Part shown: positions 14,356 through 22,255 of the stretch, one piece after another
Numbering within the stretch: position 1 is the first letter of the stretch
How the letters are laid out: each line of letters begins with the position of its first letter
From: Asanoa ishikariensis
GTDB lineage: Bacteria; Actinomycetota; Actinomycetes; Mycobacteriales; Micromonosporaceae
Reading direction: 5' to 3'
Length of the DNA: 64,000 nt
Assembly: GCF_900107455.1 (NCBI RefSeq)
Contig: NZ_FNQB01000001.1
Coordinates: forward strand, 1-64,000
Notes under the pieces: generated by a model
What the model saw: only the letters and a program-made list of their open reading frames with translations
What the model was told of the DNA's origin: nothing
Databases searched by the model: none
Program-made: the position numbers and the translations under genes

Positions 14356-15637
14356 GATCGGCCTCCGGGCAGACCACGCGTACCTGCTCGACCCGGTGCC
14401 GTTCGACCTCGACGACCGTGAACTCCCAGCCCGTCTCGTGGATGGTCTCGCCGGCCACCGGGATGTGCCCGAGCCGGGCCATCAGGAAGCCGGCGAGCGT
14501 CTCGTACGGGCCTTCGGGCAGCCGGAAACCGGTCATCTCGGCCAGCTCGTCCTCGCGGAGCATGCCGTCGACCAGGAAGGTGCGCTCGCCGCCCGGCACG
14601 GTGAGCTCGACCGCGCCCGTCTCCTCGATCACTTCCAGGTCGAACTCGTCGGCGATCTCACCGACCAGTTCCTCGACCAGGTCCTCGACGGTCACCACGC
14701 CGTCGGTGCCGCCGTACTCGTCGACGACGATCGCGAGGTCCGCGTCCGCCGCCCGCAGCGCCGCGAGCACGCCGTCCAGGTTGAGGCTCTCCGGCACGTA
14801 CACGGGTTCGCGGGCGACCGCGGACACCGACGTGGTCGCGCGCCGGGCCAGTTGCACGCCGAGCGCGTCCGGCACCGCGGCGACGCCGGTGACCAGGTCG
14901 AGGGTGTCCTCGTAGACCGGGAACCGGGTGCGCCCGGTCTGCCGCGCGGCCTCGAGCAGTTCGGCGACGGTGGCCGTACTCCGCAGCGCGATGACGTCGA
15001 CCCGGGGTGTCATGGCCTCCGCCGCGCGCTTGTCGCCGAACCGGATGGTCCGCTGCAACAGCATCGCGGTGTCGCTGGGCAGGGCGCCGGCCCGGGCGGA
15101 GATCGCGGCGAGCAGCCCGAGCTCCTCAGGCGAGCGGGCGCTGGCCAGTTCTTCCTGAGGCTCGACGCCGAGGCGCCGGACCACCCAGTTCGCGGAGGCG
15201 TTGAGGCCCGCGATCAGCCATCTGCAGCTCGCCGAGAACATCCGCAGCGGGACCACGGTGCCGAGCACCACGGACATCGGCCGGGCCAGCGCCGCATTCT
15301 TCGGCACCAGCTCGCCGAAGAGCATGGAGAGCAGGGTGGCCAGGGCCAGGGCGAGGATCGTCGTCACCGTGCGGGTGGATTCGTGCGCCAGTGGCTCGAT
15401 CACCGGCCGGAACAGCTTGGCCAGCGCCGGCTCGGCCAGATAGCCGGTGAGCAGCGCGGCGATGGTGATGCCGAGTTGGGCGCCGGAGAGCTGGAAGGAC
15501 AGTTCGGACAGTGCCCGGCGCACCGTGGCGGCGCGCCTTTCCCCGCCGGTCGCGCGCCGGGCGATCTCCGCCCGGTCGACGGTGACCAGGCCGAACTCGG
15601 CTGCGACGAAGAACGCGTTGGCGCCGGTCAGAAGCAC
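14348..15637 (-). CDS. CNNM/HlyC-type membrane protein with CBS pair and CorC domain (first of tandem)
   Basis: A full-length paralogue of the following gene: DUF21 domain (NAFFVAAEFGLVTVDRAE, GAQLGITIAALLTGYLAEPA, FGELVPKNAALARP), CBS pair (MTPRVDVIALRS, RFPVYEDTLDLVTGVAAV, IVVDEYGGTDGVVTVEDLVE) and a C-terminal CorC/HlyC domain (FLVDGMLREDELAEMTGF). The GTG at 15635-15637 truncates the first membrane helix. In frame, the helix extends upstream to ATC ATC GAC (15674-15682), with GAGGTG 5 nt before ATC, but no ATG/GTG/TTG is present there. The true start may therefore be the rare ATC at 15682, giving 444 residues. Divergent from the DedA gene. Confidence 0.88.
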   Translation of the reverse strand: MLLTGANAFFVAAEFGLVTVDRAEIARRATGGERRAATVRRALSELSFQLSGAQLGITIAALLTGYLAEPALAKLFRPVIEPLAHESTRTVTTILALALATLLSMLFGELVPKNAALARPMSVVLGTVVPLRMFSASCRWLIAGLNASANWVVRRLGVEPQEELASARSPEELGLLAAISARAGALPSDTAMLLQRTIRFGDKRAAEAMTPRVDVIALRSTATVAELLEAARQTGRTRFPVYEDTLDLVTGVAAVPDALGVQLARRATTSVSAVAREPVYVPESLNLDGVLAALRAADADLAIVVDEYGGTDGVVTVEDLVEELVGEIADEFDLEVIEETGAVELTVPGGERTFLVDGMLREDELAEMTGFRLPEGPYETLAGFLMARLGHIPVAGETIHETGWEFTVVEVERHRVEQVRVVCPEADHA

Positions 15638-15793
15638 GAACCCGACCAGCGGAAGGATGGTGGTCAGTACGACGTCGATGATCGGTTCACCTCGGCCGGG
15701 ATTGTTTCACGCTTGCCTTCCTGAGGTTTTCCGCAGTGCGGCCGGTGGTCCGCCGCATGGTGAACGGCCGGTGGCGTCCATAGCGTCGATCGC

Positions 15794-16441
15794 ATGATCA
15801 TTGCCAGTGCCCCCCAGCCCACCGACGGAATCGCCGGCTGGGCCGTCGACCTGATGGACCGGCTCGGCGCACCCGGCGCCGGCCTGGCCGTCGCCCTCGA
15901 GAACCTGTTCCCGCCGCTGCCCAGCGAGATCATCCTGCCGCTCGCCGGCTTCACCGCCAGCCGCGGCGAACTCAGCCTGCTCGCGGCGCTGTTCTGGACC
16001 ACCGCCGGCTCGGTCGTCGGCGCGCTGGCGCTCTACCTGGTCGGCGCCGCGGTCGGCCGGGAACGCGTCCGCGCGATCGCCACCCGGTTGCCGCTGATCC
16101 GGCTGCACGACATCGACCGCACCGAGGCCTGGTTCGCCCGGCACGGGACCAAGGCGGTGTTCCTCGGACGGATGATTCCCATCTTCCGCAGTCTGATCTC
16201 CGTGCCGGCCGGCGTGGAGCGAATGCCGGTGCTGACCTTCCTCGCCCTGACCACTGCCGGCAGCCTGATCTGGAACACCGTGTTCGTGCTGGCCGGCTAC
16301 CAACTGGGCGAATCCTGGTGGCGCGTCGAGGCGTACGCCGGCGTGCTCCAGAAGGTCGTGATCGGGGCCGTCGTCGTGCTGTTGGCCTGGTTCGTCGCGA
16401 CCCGCCTGCGCCGCCCGATCGGCCGCCACGGCAGCCACTAG
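15794..16441 (+). CDS. DedA-family (VTT-domain) membrane protein
   Basis: A 215-residue multipass protein of the DedA/SNARE-associated family, members of which are implicated in undecaprenyl-phosphate or phospholipid recycling and envelope homeostasis. The signature ENLFPPLPSEIILPLAGFTA near residue 35, GSVVGALALYLVGAAVGRER, and FLGRMIPIFRSLISVPAGVE with the conserved Arg and Pro residues are all present, followed by two hydrophobic helices (LIWNTVFVLAGYQLG, VIGAVVVLLAWFV). ATG 15794 follows TAGCGT by 7 nt, so it is probably leaderless. The stop codon abuts a MITE-like palindrome whose left end overlaps it. Confidence 0.92.
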   Translation: MIIASAPQPTDGIAGWAVDLMDRLGAPGAGLAVALENLFPPLPSEIILPLAGFTASRGELSLLAALFWTTAGSVVGALALYLVGAAVGRERVRAIATRLPLIRLHDIDRTEAWFARHGTKAVFLGRMIPIFRSLISVPAGVERMPVLTFLALTTAGSLIWNTVFVLAGYQLGESWWRVEAYAGVLQKVVIGAVVVLLAWFVATRLRRPIGRHGSH

Positions 16442-16603
16442 GGGTGTCTCGTGGATCGGGGTGGTGCTGCGGCGAGGTCCAGGCGGCGTCCGACCGTGCG
16501 CGGAGGCCGGTCGGATACCGGTGTTGTATCTGGCCGGTCACCGCGTGCGGTCGGTCGTCGTCTGGGCCCGGCGCGGTGCCGCCCTGATCCACGAGACACC
16601 CCT
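16440..16603. mobile_element. MITE-like 164-bp palindromic element
   Basis: The ends are perfect 18-bp inverted repeats: AGGGGTGTCTCGTGGATC at 16440-16457 and its exact complement at 16586-16603. The two halves between them remain roughly 70% complementary over about 60 nt (for example CCGACCGTGCGCGG against CCGACCGCACGCGG), so the whole unit could fold into one long hairpin. It encodes nothing convincing. Terminal repeats starting GGGGTGTCTCGTGG resemble ends of actinobacterial DDE insertion sequences, which suggests a non-autonomous derivative; this is an inference. The left end overlaps the stop codon of dedA. Confidence 0.6.
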
Positions 16604-16694
16604 GGGGGGACGCAAGATCGGCGCCATCGACGTACCCTTTCGGCACCGCTACCGTAGGTGCGCTCTGCTCTCTTTTACCCTTGGGGAACAACCG

Positions 16695-18662
16695 ATGGCG
16701 ACCACTCCCCGTCTGGTTCTACTGCGCGACAGCCGGTGGCCCGACGTGCCCGGCGTGTGCTGCTGGCGCGCCGCCGCCGAGGCCGCGTTCGGCGCCGCCG
16801 GCACGGCCGTCGCGGATGCGACCTGGGAAGGTCCGAAGTACTTTCCGCCCGGTTCCGAGCCACCGAAGCCACCGCCGCCCCCGCCGGTCAAGGGTCGCGC
16901 GGAGTGGCTGCCGATGCCGGTGCGGCGCGGCGTGCGGCTGGTGCGGAAGGTCGTCCGCAAGGTTCACCGGCTGGTCACCCCGCCGCCGCCACCACCCCCG
17001 CCGCCGCCCCCGCCGCCGCCACCGGCGGTGCCCGGCCTCGAAGGTGCCGCGATCGTGGTCGCCGAGTCGCTGGCGGCCGCCGTCGCCGCGCTCAAGGGCG
17101 GTGCGCCCGGCGACCGGCTGTGGGCTCTCGCGCTGGCGCCGACCCGCACGGTGCAGGGCGGCTCCACGTCGTTCGGCACCTTGGTCAACGAGCTCGCCGA
17201 CCGGGTCGCCGGGTTCGTGACCGACAGCGAGCTCGGGCGGGACGCGGTCGAACGGGCCGCGACCAGCGGACGCCCCCGGGTGGTCGTGCTGCCCCCGCTC
17301 GCGGCGGACCGGGCCTGTCCGTCATGTGCCGACGCGGCAGTCCCCGCGCTGCCCGAGCTGGACCCCGACACCACCGCCGCCGTCGCGCAGCTCGCCGCCT
17401 GGCGCCACCCGAGCGACACCTACTCGGGCCCGATGGCCCGCCGCCGGGGTCTGGCCGCCGACTGGGGGCCCACCGGCTGGCTCGACTGGAACCAGGACGG
17501 CCGCAGCCTGCCCCGGCCGGGCCTGCCCGACGCGCAGCCGGACTGGACGGCCGCCGCCCAGGATCGCGGTGCCCGCGAGGTTGTCGCGGCGACCCTGCCC
17601 GTCGACTCGGCTTCCGCTCGCGCGGGGCGGAACGTGCTGATCTCCGGCTTCGACCTCAAGTTCATCCGCGAGCTGGGCAGCCGGCTGGACCAGCGCGGCG
17701 ACCTGGACGTCTCGCTCGACGAGTGGCGGATGATCCGCACGCAGCAGTCGCCCTCGGAGCAGACCGAGGACCTGCTGCTCAAGGCGGACACGGTCGTCGC
17801 CGAGTGGGTCCGCCCGAGTGCCGTCTGGCTGACCGAGCGCAAGCAGCCCGAGTCGAAGCTCATCCTGCGGCTGCATCGCTTCGAGCTCGACACCGCGTAC
17901 CCGAGCAAGATCGACATCGACAAGGTTGATGCTGTGGTCTACATCGCTCCCGCGCTCGGCCCGCGGATCCGCGACGAGATCGGGTGGCCCAAGGAGAAGC
18001 TGGTCTACATCCCGAACTACCTCGACATCGACTGGCTCGACCGGCCGAAACTGCCCGACGCCCGGTTCGCGATCGGCATGGTCGGCACCGAGCGCTTCCT
18101 CAAGCGCCTCGACCTCGCCCTCGACGTGGTGGCCGCCGTCCGCCGCGAGGACCCGCGGTTCGCGCTGCACATCCGGTCGATGAACCCGCAGGACAACCAG
18201 TACGTCTGGGCCAGCCGGGACGAGCAGGAGTACGCGGGCTGGTGCCAGGACCGCATCGAGCGCGACCCGCTGCTGCGTGGCGGGGTCACCTTCGAGGCAC
18301 CCGGCCGGGACATGGCCCGCTGGTACCGCCGCGTCGGCGGTTTCCTTTCGATGAGCGACATCGAGGGCGTGCACCTGGCCGCGGCCGAGGCCATGGCCTC
18401 CGGCGCCGTCCCGGTGTTCCGGCCCTGGCCCGGGGTTCGCGAGGTGTACGACGACCACTGGATCCACCCGTCGGTCGACGAGGCGGCCGCCGCGCTGCTG
18501 GCCAACGCCGACCCGGACGTCTGGGCCGAGCGGTCGGCCGCGGCCAAGGCCGAGATGCGCCGCCGCTACGACCCGGCCGCCGTCCTGACCGCCTGGACCG
18601 ACCTGGTGCACGGCGACGTCGACAAGGCCCGCGAGCCGTTCGCCTCGTACGTCCGGATCTGA
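16695..18662 (+). CDS. Glycosyltransferase-like protein with polyproline linker
   Basis: A 655-residue cytosolic protein. The C-terminal third is GT-B-like: a donor-domain start VYIPNYLDIDWLDRP, IGMVGTERFLKRLDLALDV, and the acidic nucleotide-sugar-binding stretch FLSMSDIEGVHLAAAEAMAS near residue 560. The N-terminal part is unlike standard glycosyltransferases and contains two proline tracts, PPKPPPPPPVKG near residue 60 and a run of 15 prolines near 95-110. A TRTVQGGSTSFGTLVNELA-like segment after them matches no domain I recognise. ATG 16695 is used; the frame is open further upstream, but that part lies in the palindromic element. The acceptor is unknown; cell-surface polysaccharide or glycolipid synthesis is plausible. 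Confidence 0.72.
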   Translation: MATTPRLVLLRDSRWPDVPGVCCWRAAAEAAFGAAGTAVADATWEGPKYFPPGSEPPKPPPPPPVKGRAEWLPMPVRRGVRLVRKVVRKVHRLVTPPPPPPPPPPPPPPPAVPGLEGAAIVVAESLAAAVAALKGGAPGDRLWALALAPTRTVQGGSTSFGTLVNELADRVAGFVTDSELGRDAVERAATSGRPRVVVLPPLAADRACPSCADAAVPALPELDPDTTAAVAQLAAWRHPSDTYSGPMARRRGLAADWGPTGWLDWNQDGRSLPRPGLPDAQPDWTAAAQDRGAREVVAATLPVDSASARAGRNVLISGFDLKFIRELGSRLDQRGDLDVSLDEWRMIRTQQSPSEQTEDLLLKADTVVAEWVRPSAVWLTERKQPESKLILRLHRFELDTAYPSKIDIDKVDAVVYIAPALGPRIRDEIGWPKEKLVYIPNYLDIDWLDRPKLPDARFAIGMVGTERFLKRLDLALDVVAAVRREDPRFALHIRSMNPQDNQYVWASRDEQEYAGWCQDRIERDPLLRGGVTFEAPGRDMARWYRRVGGFLSMSDIEGVHLAAAEAMASGAVPVFRPWPGVREVYDDHWIHPSVDEAAAALLANADPDVWAERSAAAKAEMRRRYDPAAVLTAWTDLVHGDVDKAREPFASYVRI

Positions 18663-18667
18663 TTGAC

Positions 18668-18695
18668 GGGCTCCTGACCCACGGGTCAGGAGCCC
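18668..18695. terminator. Hairpin terminator between convergent genes
   Basis: GGGCTCCTGACCC and GGGTCAGGAGCCC form a perfect 13-bp stem with a 2-nt loop. The right arm contains the stop codon of the response-regulator gene. Confidence 0.75.
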
Positions 18696-19330
18696 AGGTA
18701 ATGCAGGACCGCCAGCACCCGGCGGCTGTAGCCGGTCGTGTATGACAGGCCGAGCTTGTCGAAGATCGCGTTGACGTGCTTCTCCACCGCGCTCTGCGAG
18801 ACGTGCAGTGCGGCGGCGATGCCGGCGTTGGTGTGGCCCTGCGCCATCCGGTCGAGCACCTCGGCCTCGCGCGGGGTCAGCCGGCGCAGCGGGTCCGTGT
18901 GCGAAGTGCGGGCGAGGAGTTGGCGGACCACCTCCGGGTCGAACGCGGCCCGCCCGGCGGCCACCCGGTCCAGCGCGTCGAGAAACTCGCCCACCTCCGC
19001 GACCCGGTCCTTGAGTAGATAGCCGACCCCGTCACTGCGCGTGGTCAGCAACTCGACCGCGTACCGGCGCTCGACGTACTGGGACAGCACCAGCACACCG
19101 ACGGACGGCCAACGGCCGCGGATCTCGACCGCGGCCCGCAGCCCGTCGTCACGGTGCGTCGGCGGCATCCGGACGTCGGCCACGACGACGTCGGGCTGAT
19201 CGGCGGCGACCGCGGCCAGCAACGCCGGCGCGTCGCCGACCTCGGCCACGACCTCATGACCCTCGTCGGTCAACAACCGCGCCAGGCCAGCCCGGAGCAG
19301 AACAGAGTCTTCCGCGAGGATCACGCGCAT
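18686..19330 (-). CDS. NarL/LuxR-type response regulator
   Basis: A 214-residue transcription factor that should be phosphorylated by the kinase encoded just upstream. The receiver domain has MRVILAEDSVLLRAGL, the phospho-acceptor Asp in DVVVADVRMPP (near residue 54), the conserved Ser in VLVLSQY and Lys in GYLLKDRV. The C-terminal LuxR HTH reads LTPREAEVLDRMAQGHTNAG and SQSAVEKHVNAIFDKLGL. The start overlaps the 3' end of the kinase gene by 10 bp, so the pair is coupled. Target genes are unknown. Confidence 0.94.
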   Translation of the reverse strand: MRVILAEDSVLLRAGLARLLTDEGHEVVAEVGDAPALLAAVAADQPDVVVADVRMPPTHRDDGLRAAVEIRGRWPSVGVLVLSQYVERRYAVELLTTRSDGVGYLLKDRVAEVGEFLDALDRVAAGRAAFDPEVVRQLLARTSHTDPLRRLTPREAEVLDRMAQGHTNAGIAAALHVSQSAVEKHVNAIFDKLGLSYTTGYSRRVLAVLHYLGS

Positions 19331-20454
19331 GGCAGCACCGCTGTCACAGTGGTCGGACCGCCGGGTGGGCTGTCAACGATCAGCGATCCGTCGAGGGCCG
19401 CGGCCCGCCGGGCCAGCCCGGACAGGCCTCCACCGGACGGGTCGGCACCGCCGGGTCCGTCGTCGGTGACGGTCACTCGTACCCCCTGCTCGATCCGCCC
19501 GACGGTGACAGTGACCCGGCTGTCGGGCGCGTGCTTGGCCGCGTTGGTCACCGCCTCGGAGACCACGAAGTACGCGGCCGTCTCGACCGCGGACGGCAGC
19601 CGGTCGACCGGGCAGTCTACGGAGACCGGCACCCCACCGCGCTCGGCCACCCGGGACAGCGCCTCGGCGAGGCCGAGGTTGTCGAGGTCGGCCGGGTACG
19701 CGCGCCAGGCCACGTCGCGGAGTTCCGCCAGGATCTCCCGGGCCTCGTCGTGCGCCTGCCGGACGAGCTCGTCGGAACGGTCGCGGTCGGTGCCGCGCCG
19801 GGCCTGACCGAGCAGCAGGCCGAGTGCGACCAGCCGCTGCTGGACCCCGTCGTGCAGGTCACGCTCGATCCGCCGCCGCTCGGCGTCGACCGCGGCGACC
19901 ACGCCCGCGCGGCTGGCCGCCAACTCGCTGATCCGGCGCTCGTAGCGGGCCCGGTCGCCGGGCACCAGCAGCCGCCCGGCCAACCACCGGTCCAGCGCGG
20001 CCACGCCGAGGAAGCCCTGCACGGCCAGGAAGAGAAGCACGAGGCCGCCGACCACCTGGGCGCCGACCAGGAGCGCGCTGCTGCGGCCGACGAACAGGTC
20101 GCGGGCCCAGACCGCGCCGGTGCCGAGCCCGTAGAGGAAGAGCAGCGCGACGAACCCACCGAGCAGACCGACAGCCCAACGGATCGCGAGGTACGCGACC
20201 GCGCGGCGCTCGGTGTAGTCGTCCAGCGCGTCGACAGCGCCGCCACCGGGCAGGAACGCGGCGATCCGCCAGCGCTGAACCTCGACCAGGTGGCGGGCGG
20301 GCCGCTCGATGGCGGTGGGCCGGCGGCCGCGGGTCAACTCGATCAGGACGACCAGCGCGGCCCAACCGAGAAAGGCGAGCTCAGCGACGGCGGTGGCAGC
20401 GCCGACGACCACGCCGACGAACAGCCGCCCGCCCGCGCTCAGCACCGCTCCCAT
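19321..20454 (-). CDS. NarL-family sensor histidine kinase
   Basis: A 377-residue membrane kinase. Four hydrophobic segments occupy the first 170 residues (for example VGAATAVAELAFLGWAALV, VGLLGGFVALLFLYGLG), with almost no extracellular domain, so it probably senses within the membrane. The HisKA_3 motif RRRIERDLHDGVQQRLVALG carries the phospho-His, and the ATPase region has VVSEAVTNAAKHA (N box), VTDDGPGG (G1) and GGGLSGLARRAAALDG. ATG 20454 follows TAGCGT by 7 nt (leaderless pattern); a GTG 30 nt upstream is the alternative. It forms an operon with the downstream response regulator. The signal is unknown. Confidence 0.92.
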   Translation of the reverse strand: MGAVLSAGGRLFVGVVVGAATAVAELAFLGWAALVVLIELTRGRRPTAIERPARHLVEVQRWRIAAFLPGGGAVDALDDYTERRAVAYLAIRWAVGLLGGFVALLFLYGLGTGAVWARDLFVGRSSALLVGAQVVGGLVLLFLAVQGFLGVAALDRWLAGRLLVPGDRARYERRISELAASRAGVVAAVDAERRRIERDLHDGVQQRLVALGLLLGQARRGTDRDRSDELVRQAHDEAREILAELRDVAWRAYPADLDNLGLAEALSRVAERGGVPVSVDCPVDRLPSAVETAAYFVVSEAVTNAAKHAPDSRVTVTVGRIEQGVRVTVTDDGPGGADPSGGGLSGLARRAAALDGSLIVDSPPGGPTTVTAVLPCA

Positions 20455-20503
20455 GCGCTGCACGCTACCGCTGCGGTTTTCCACACCCCCTGGGCTGTGG
20501 AAT

Positions 20504-21595
20504 TCACTCAGGTGTGTAGGCCAGCAGTTTGAGGTCGTTGACCGCCGCGGGCTCGTCCACCTCCGCCTTGACCGTGAAGTCCGGACCGAGCAGCGTCAGC
20601 TTGCCCGAGGTCCGCACCAGGATGTCGCCGTTGGGCTGGAAAAGGATCGCCTCGACGTCACCCCGGACCGGCAGGCCCACGTTCTCGCCCGTACGCACGT
20701 CGATGATCGTGTCCGCGATCAGATCCCGGGCGATGTCGGAGTCTTCCTCCTGACCCTTGCGCTGCCATACGGAGATCAGACCGCCGTCCGCCGACATGCT
20801 GTACGGGTCGCAGCTACGTCGCTGCGCGTAGTTCGCCTGCACGTCGTCACTGCCGAACCCGGGGACGACACGGACGTTGCCCCCGTCGGGATCGGCCGTC
20901 GCGAGCTTGCAGTCGCCGGTGGCGTACCCGATGTGTTTCCCGTCGGCCGACCACATGAAATGGATCGCCGACCGCTGGTCCTCCAGCGCGGTGAAGCGGC
21001 CCGTCGCGATCGTGACTATGCCCTTCGTGACCTCTCCGTCCGGGCCCTTCGCCAGCAGCAGCCGCTCGGAGTCCGGCGACCACGCCGGCTCGTACCCGTA
21101 ATATTTGGCGCCCTGGAACACGGTGCGACGGTTCTGACCGTCGCGGTCGGTCACGACCACTTTCCCGCTCTTGTCGACGAAGGCGACGCGCGCACCGTCC
21201 GGCGACACGCTCGACGCGTAGGCGTCCTTCTCCAACACCGTGTCCACACCGGACTTCGTGACCCGGACCAACTGCTCGGAGTTGGCGTAGTACAGCCAGC
21301 CGGGCAACCCGGCGATCGAGCTCGCGGCCGGAGTGGCGCTGGGAGAAGGCGAAACGGACGGCAGCGACGTCGGGACGGTGGCCGGCGAGGGCTGGTCCGG
21401 CCCGGTCAGGCCCACTTGCCAGGCCAGGCCGCCGGCCAGCACCAGCGCGCAGGCCGTGGCGGCACCGCTGATGAGCGCCCGGTTGCGGCCGATCCGCTTC
21501 GAGCGGGCCAGCGACCGGTCGACGAAGTCCACCGGCTTCGCCCGGTCACCGATTTCCGTCAGGCTGTCCCGCAGCAGGTCGTCGTCGTCGTTCAT
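20504..21595 (-). CDS. Membrane-anchored beta-propeller protein, putative sigma-factor partner
   Basis: A 363-residue protein with a short cytosolic N terminus (DLLRDSLTEIGDRAKPVDFV), one membrane helix (residues 40-60, ALISGAATACALVLAGGLAW), a Pro/Ser linker and a TolB/WD40-like propeller. The propeller repeats the PD40 pattern: SVSPDGARVAFVDKS, PAWSPDSERLLLAKG, FMWSADGKHIGYATG, YSMSADGGLISVWQ. Its ATG overlaps the stop of the ECF sigma gene (ATGA), the usual position of an anti-sigma factor, though no zinc-finger anti-sigma motif is seen. It is a paralogue of the lipoprotein at 22256-23254, with long identical stretches such as SDIARDLIADTIID and ILFQPNGDILVRTSGKL. Confidence 0.75.
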   Translation of the reverse strand: MNDDDDLLRDSLTEIGDRAKPVDFVDRSLARSKRIGRNRALISGAATACALVLAGGLAWQVGLTGPDQPSPATVPTSLPSVSPSPSATPAASSIAGLPGWLYYANSEQLVRVTKSGVDTVLEKDAYASSVSPDGARVAFVDKSGKVVVTDRDGQNRRTVFQGAKYYGYEPAWSPDSERLLLAKGPDGEVTKGIVTIATGRFTALEDQRSAIHFMWSADGKHIGYATGDCKLATADPDGGNVRVVPGFGSDDVQANYAQRRSCDPYSMSADGGLISVWQRKGQEEDSDIARDLIADTIIDVRTGENVGLPVRGDVEAILFQPNGDILVRTSGKLTLLGPDFTVKAEVDEPAAVNDLKLLAYTPE

Positions 21596-22194
21596 CTTCC
21601 GGTCCCTTCCGTGGTCCGGAATCGCCTGAGCTCGGGTACGAGCTTGCGCAACTGCTCGAGTGCCCGCGCGGTCTGCGTCTTGACGGTGCTGACCGATACG
21701 CCGAGCAGCTCCGCCGCCTCGACCTCCGTGTGGTCCTCGAAGTAGCGAAGCACGACGACGGCGCGTTGCCGTGGGCTGAGCGACCGCAGCGCCCGTTCGA
21801 CGGTCATCCGCCGCGTGATCGACTCTGAGTCGTCGTCGCCGCGGCGGTCAGCCGGTTCGGGAAGGTCGCCGGAGAGCACCTCCGTCGTCCTGCGCCGTCG
21901 CCACACGGAGACCTGTTGGTGATACATGACCCGGCGGGCGTACGCCTCGGCGTTGCCTAGCTCGTGGAGTCGGGACCAGGCCCGGTGCGTACGCGCGAGG
22001 GCCTCCTGCACCAGGTCCTCGGCCAGGTGTTGGTCACCGGTGAGCAGATAGGCCGACCGCAGCAGGGCATGGCTTCGGGCTCGCACGAACGCGACGTACT
22101 CGTCCTCGGCGACAGCCACGCTCGATCCGATCGACGACGAATGATGTGCGGGCCAGGATTCTAGCCCCGCCAACGCCGTTGTCTGGACCTGCAC
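21592..22194 (-). CDS. ECF RNA polymerase sigma factor (SigE-like family)
   Basis: A 200-residue extracytoplasmic-function sigma factor. Region 2 reads ARSHALLRSAYLLTGDQHLAEDLVQEALARTH, with the -10-binding segment AEAYARRVMYHQQVSVWRRR. Region 4 reads ALRSLSPRQRAVVVLRYFEDHTEVEAAELLGVSVSTVKTQTARAL with a clear HTH. GTG 22194 is preferred because GGGGAG lies 5-6 nt before it. A GTG at 22119 would remove an N-terminal extension of 25 residues that is not part of the conserved fold, so it remains an alternative. It is co-transcribed with the membrane propeller protein. A strong terminator separates it from the upstream propeller lipoprotein. Confidence 0.9.
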   Translation of the reverse strand: MQVQTTALAGLESWPAHHSSSIGSSVAVAEDEYVAFVRARSHALLRSAYLLTGDQHLAEDLVQEALARTHRAWSRLHELGNAEAYARRVMYHQQVSVWRRRRTTEVLSGDLPEPADRRGDDDSESITRRMTVERALRSLSPRQRAVVVLRYFEDHTEVEAAELLGVSVSTVKTQTARALEQLRKLVPELRRFRTTEGTGR

Positions 22195-22215
22195 CGGATC
22201 TCCCCTGGTCGAGGC

Positions 22216-22253
22216 TGCCCCGCAGCGCCCCCGTGTGCGCTGCGGGGCAGCGG
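22216..22253. terminator. Hairpin terminator between lipoprotein gene and sigma gene
   Basis: GCTGCCCCGCAGCG and CGCTGCGGGGCAGC form a perfect 14-bp stem with a 10-nt loop, 3 nt beyond the lipoprotein stop (minus strand). It should isolate the sigma operon from the gene upstream. Confidence 0.8.
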
Positions 22254-22255
22254 GC

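Noticed and set aside
16461-16694. N-terminal extension of the glycosyltransferase through the palindromic element
   Set aside because: The frame is open by chance in GC-rich DNA; the element is a near-perfect palindrome and the extension has no family similarity.
16975-17033. CCG/CCA/CCC-rich stretch as a CRISPR or intergenic repeat
   Set aside because: It is an in-frame polyproline tract inside a coding sequence; no spacers or direct-repeat units are present. No CRISPR array was seen elsewhere in the window.
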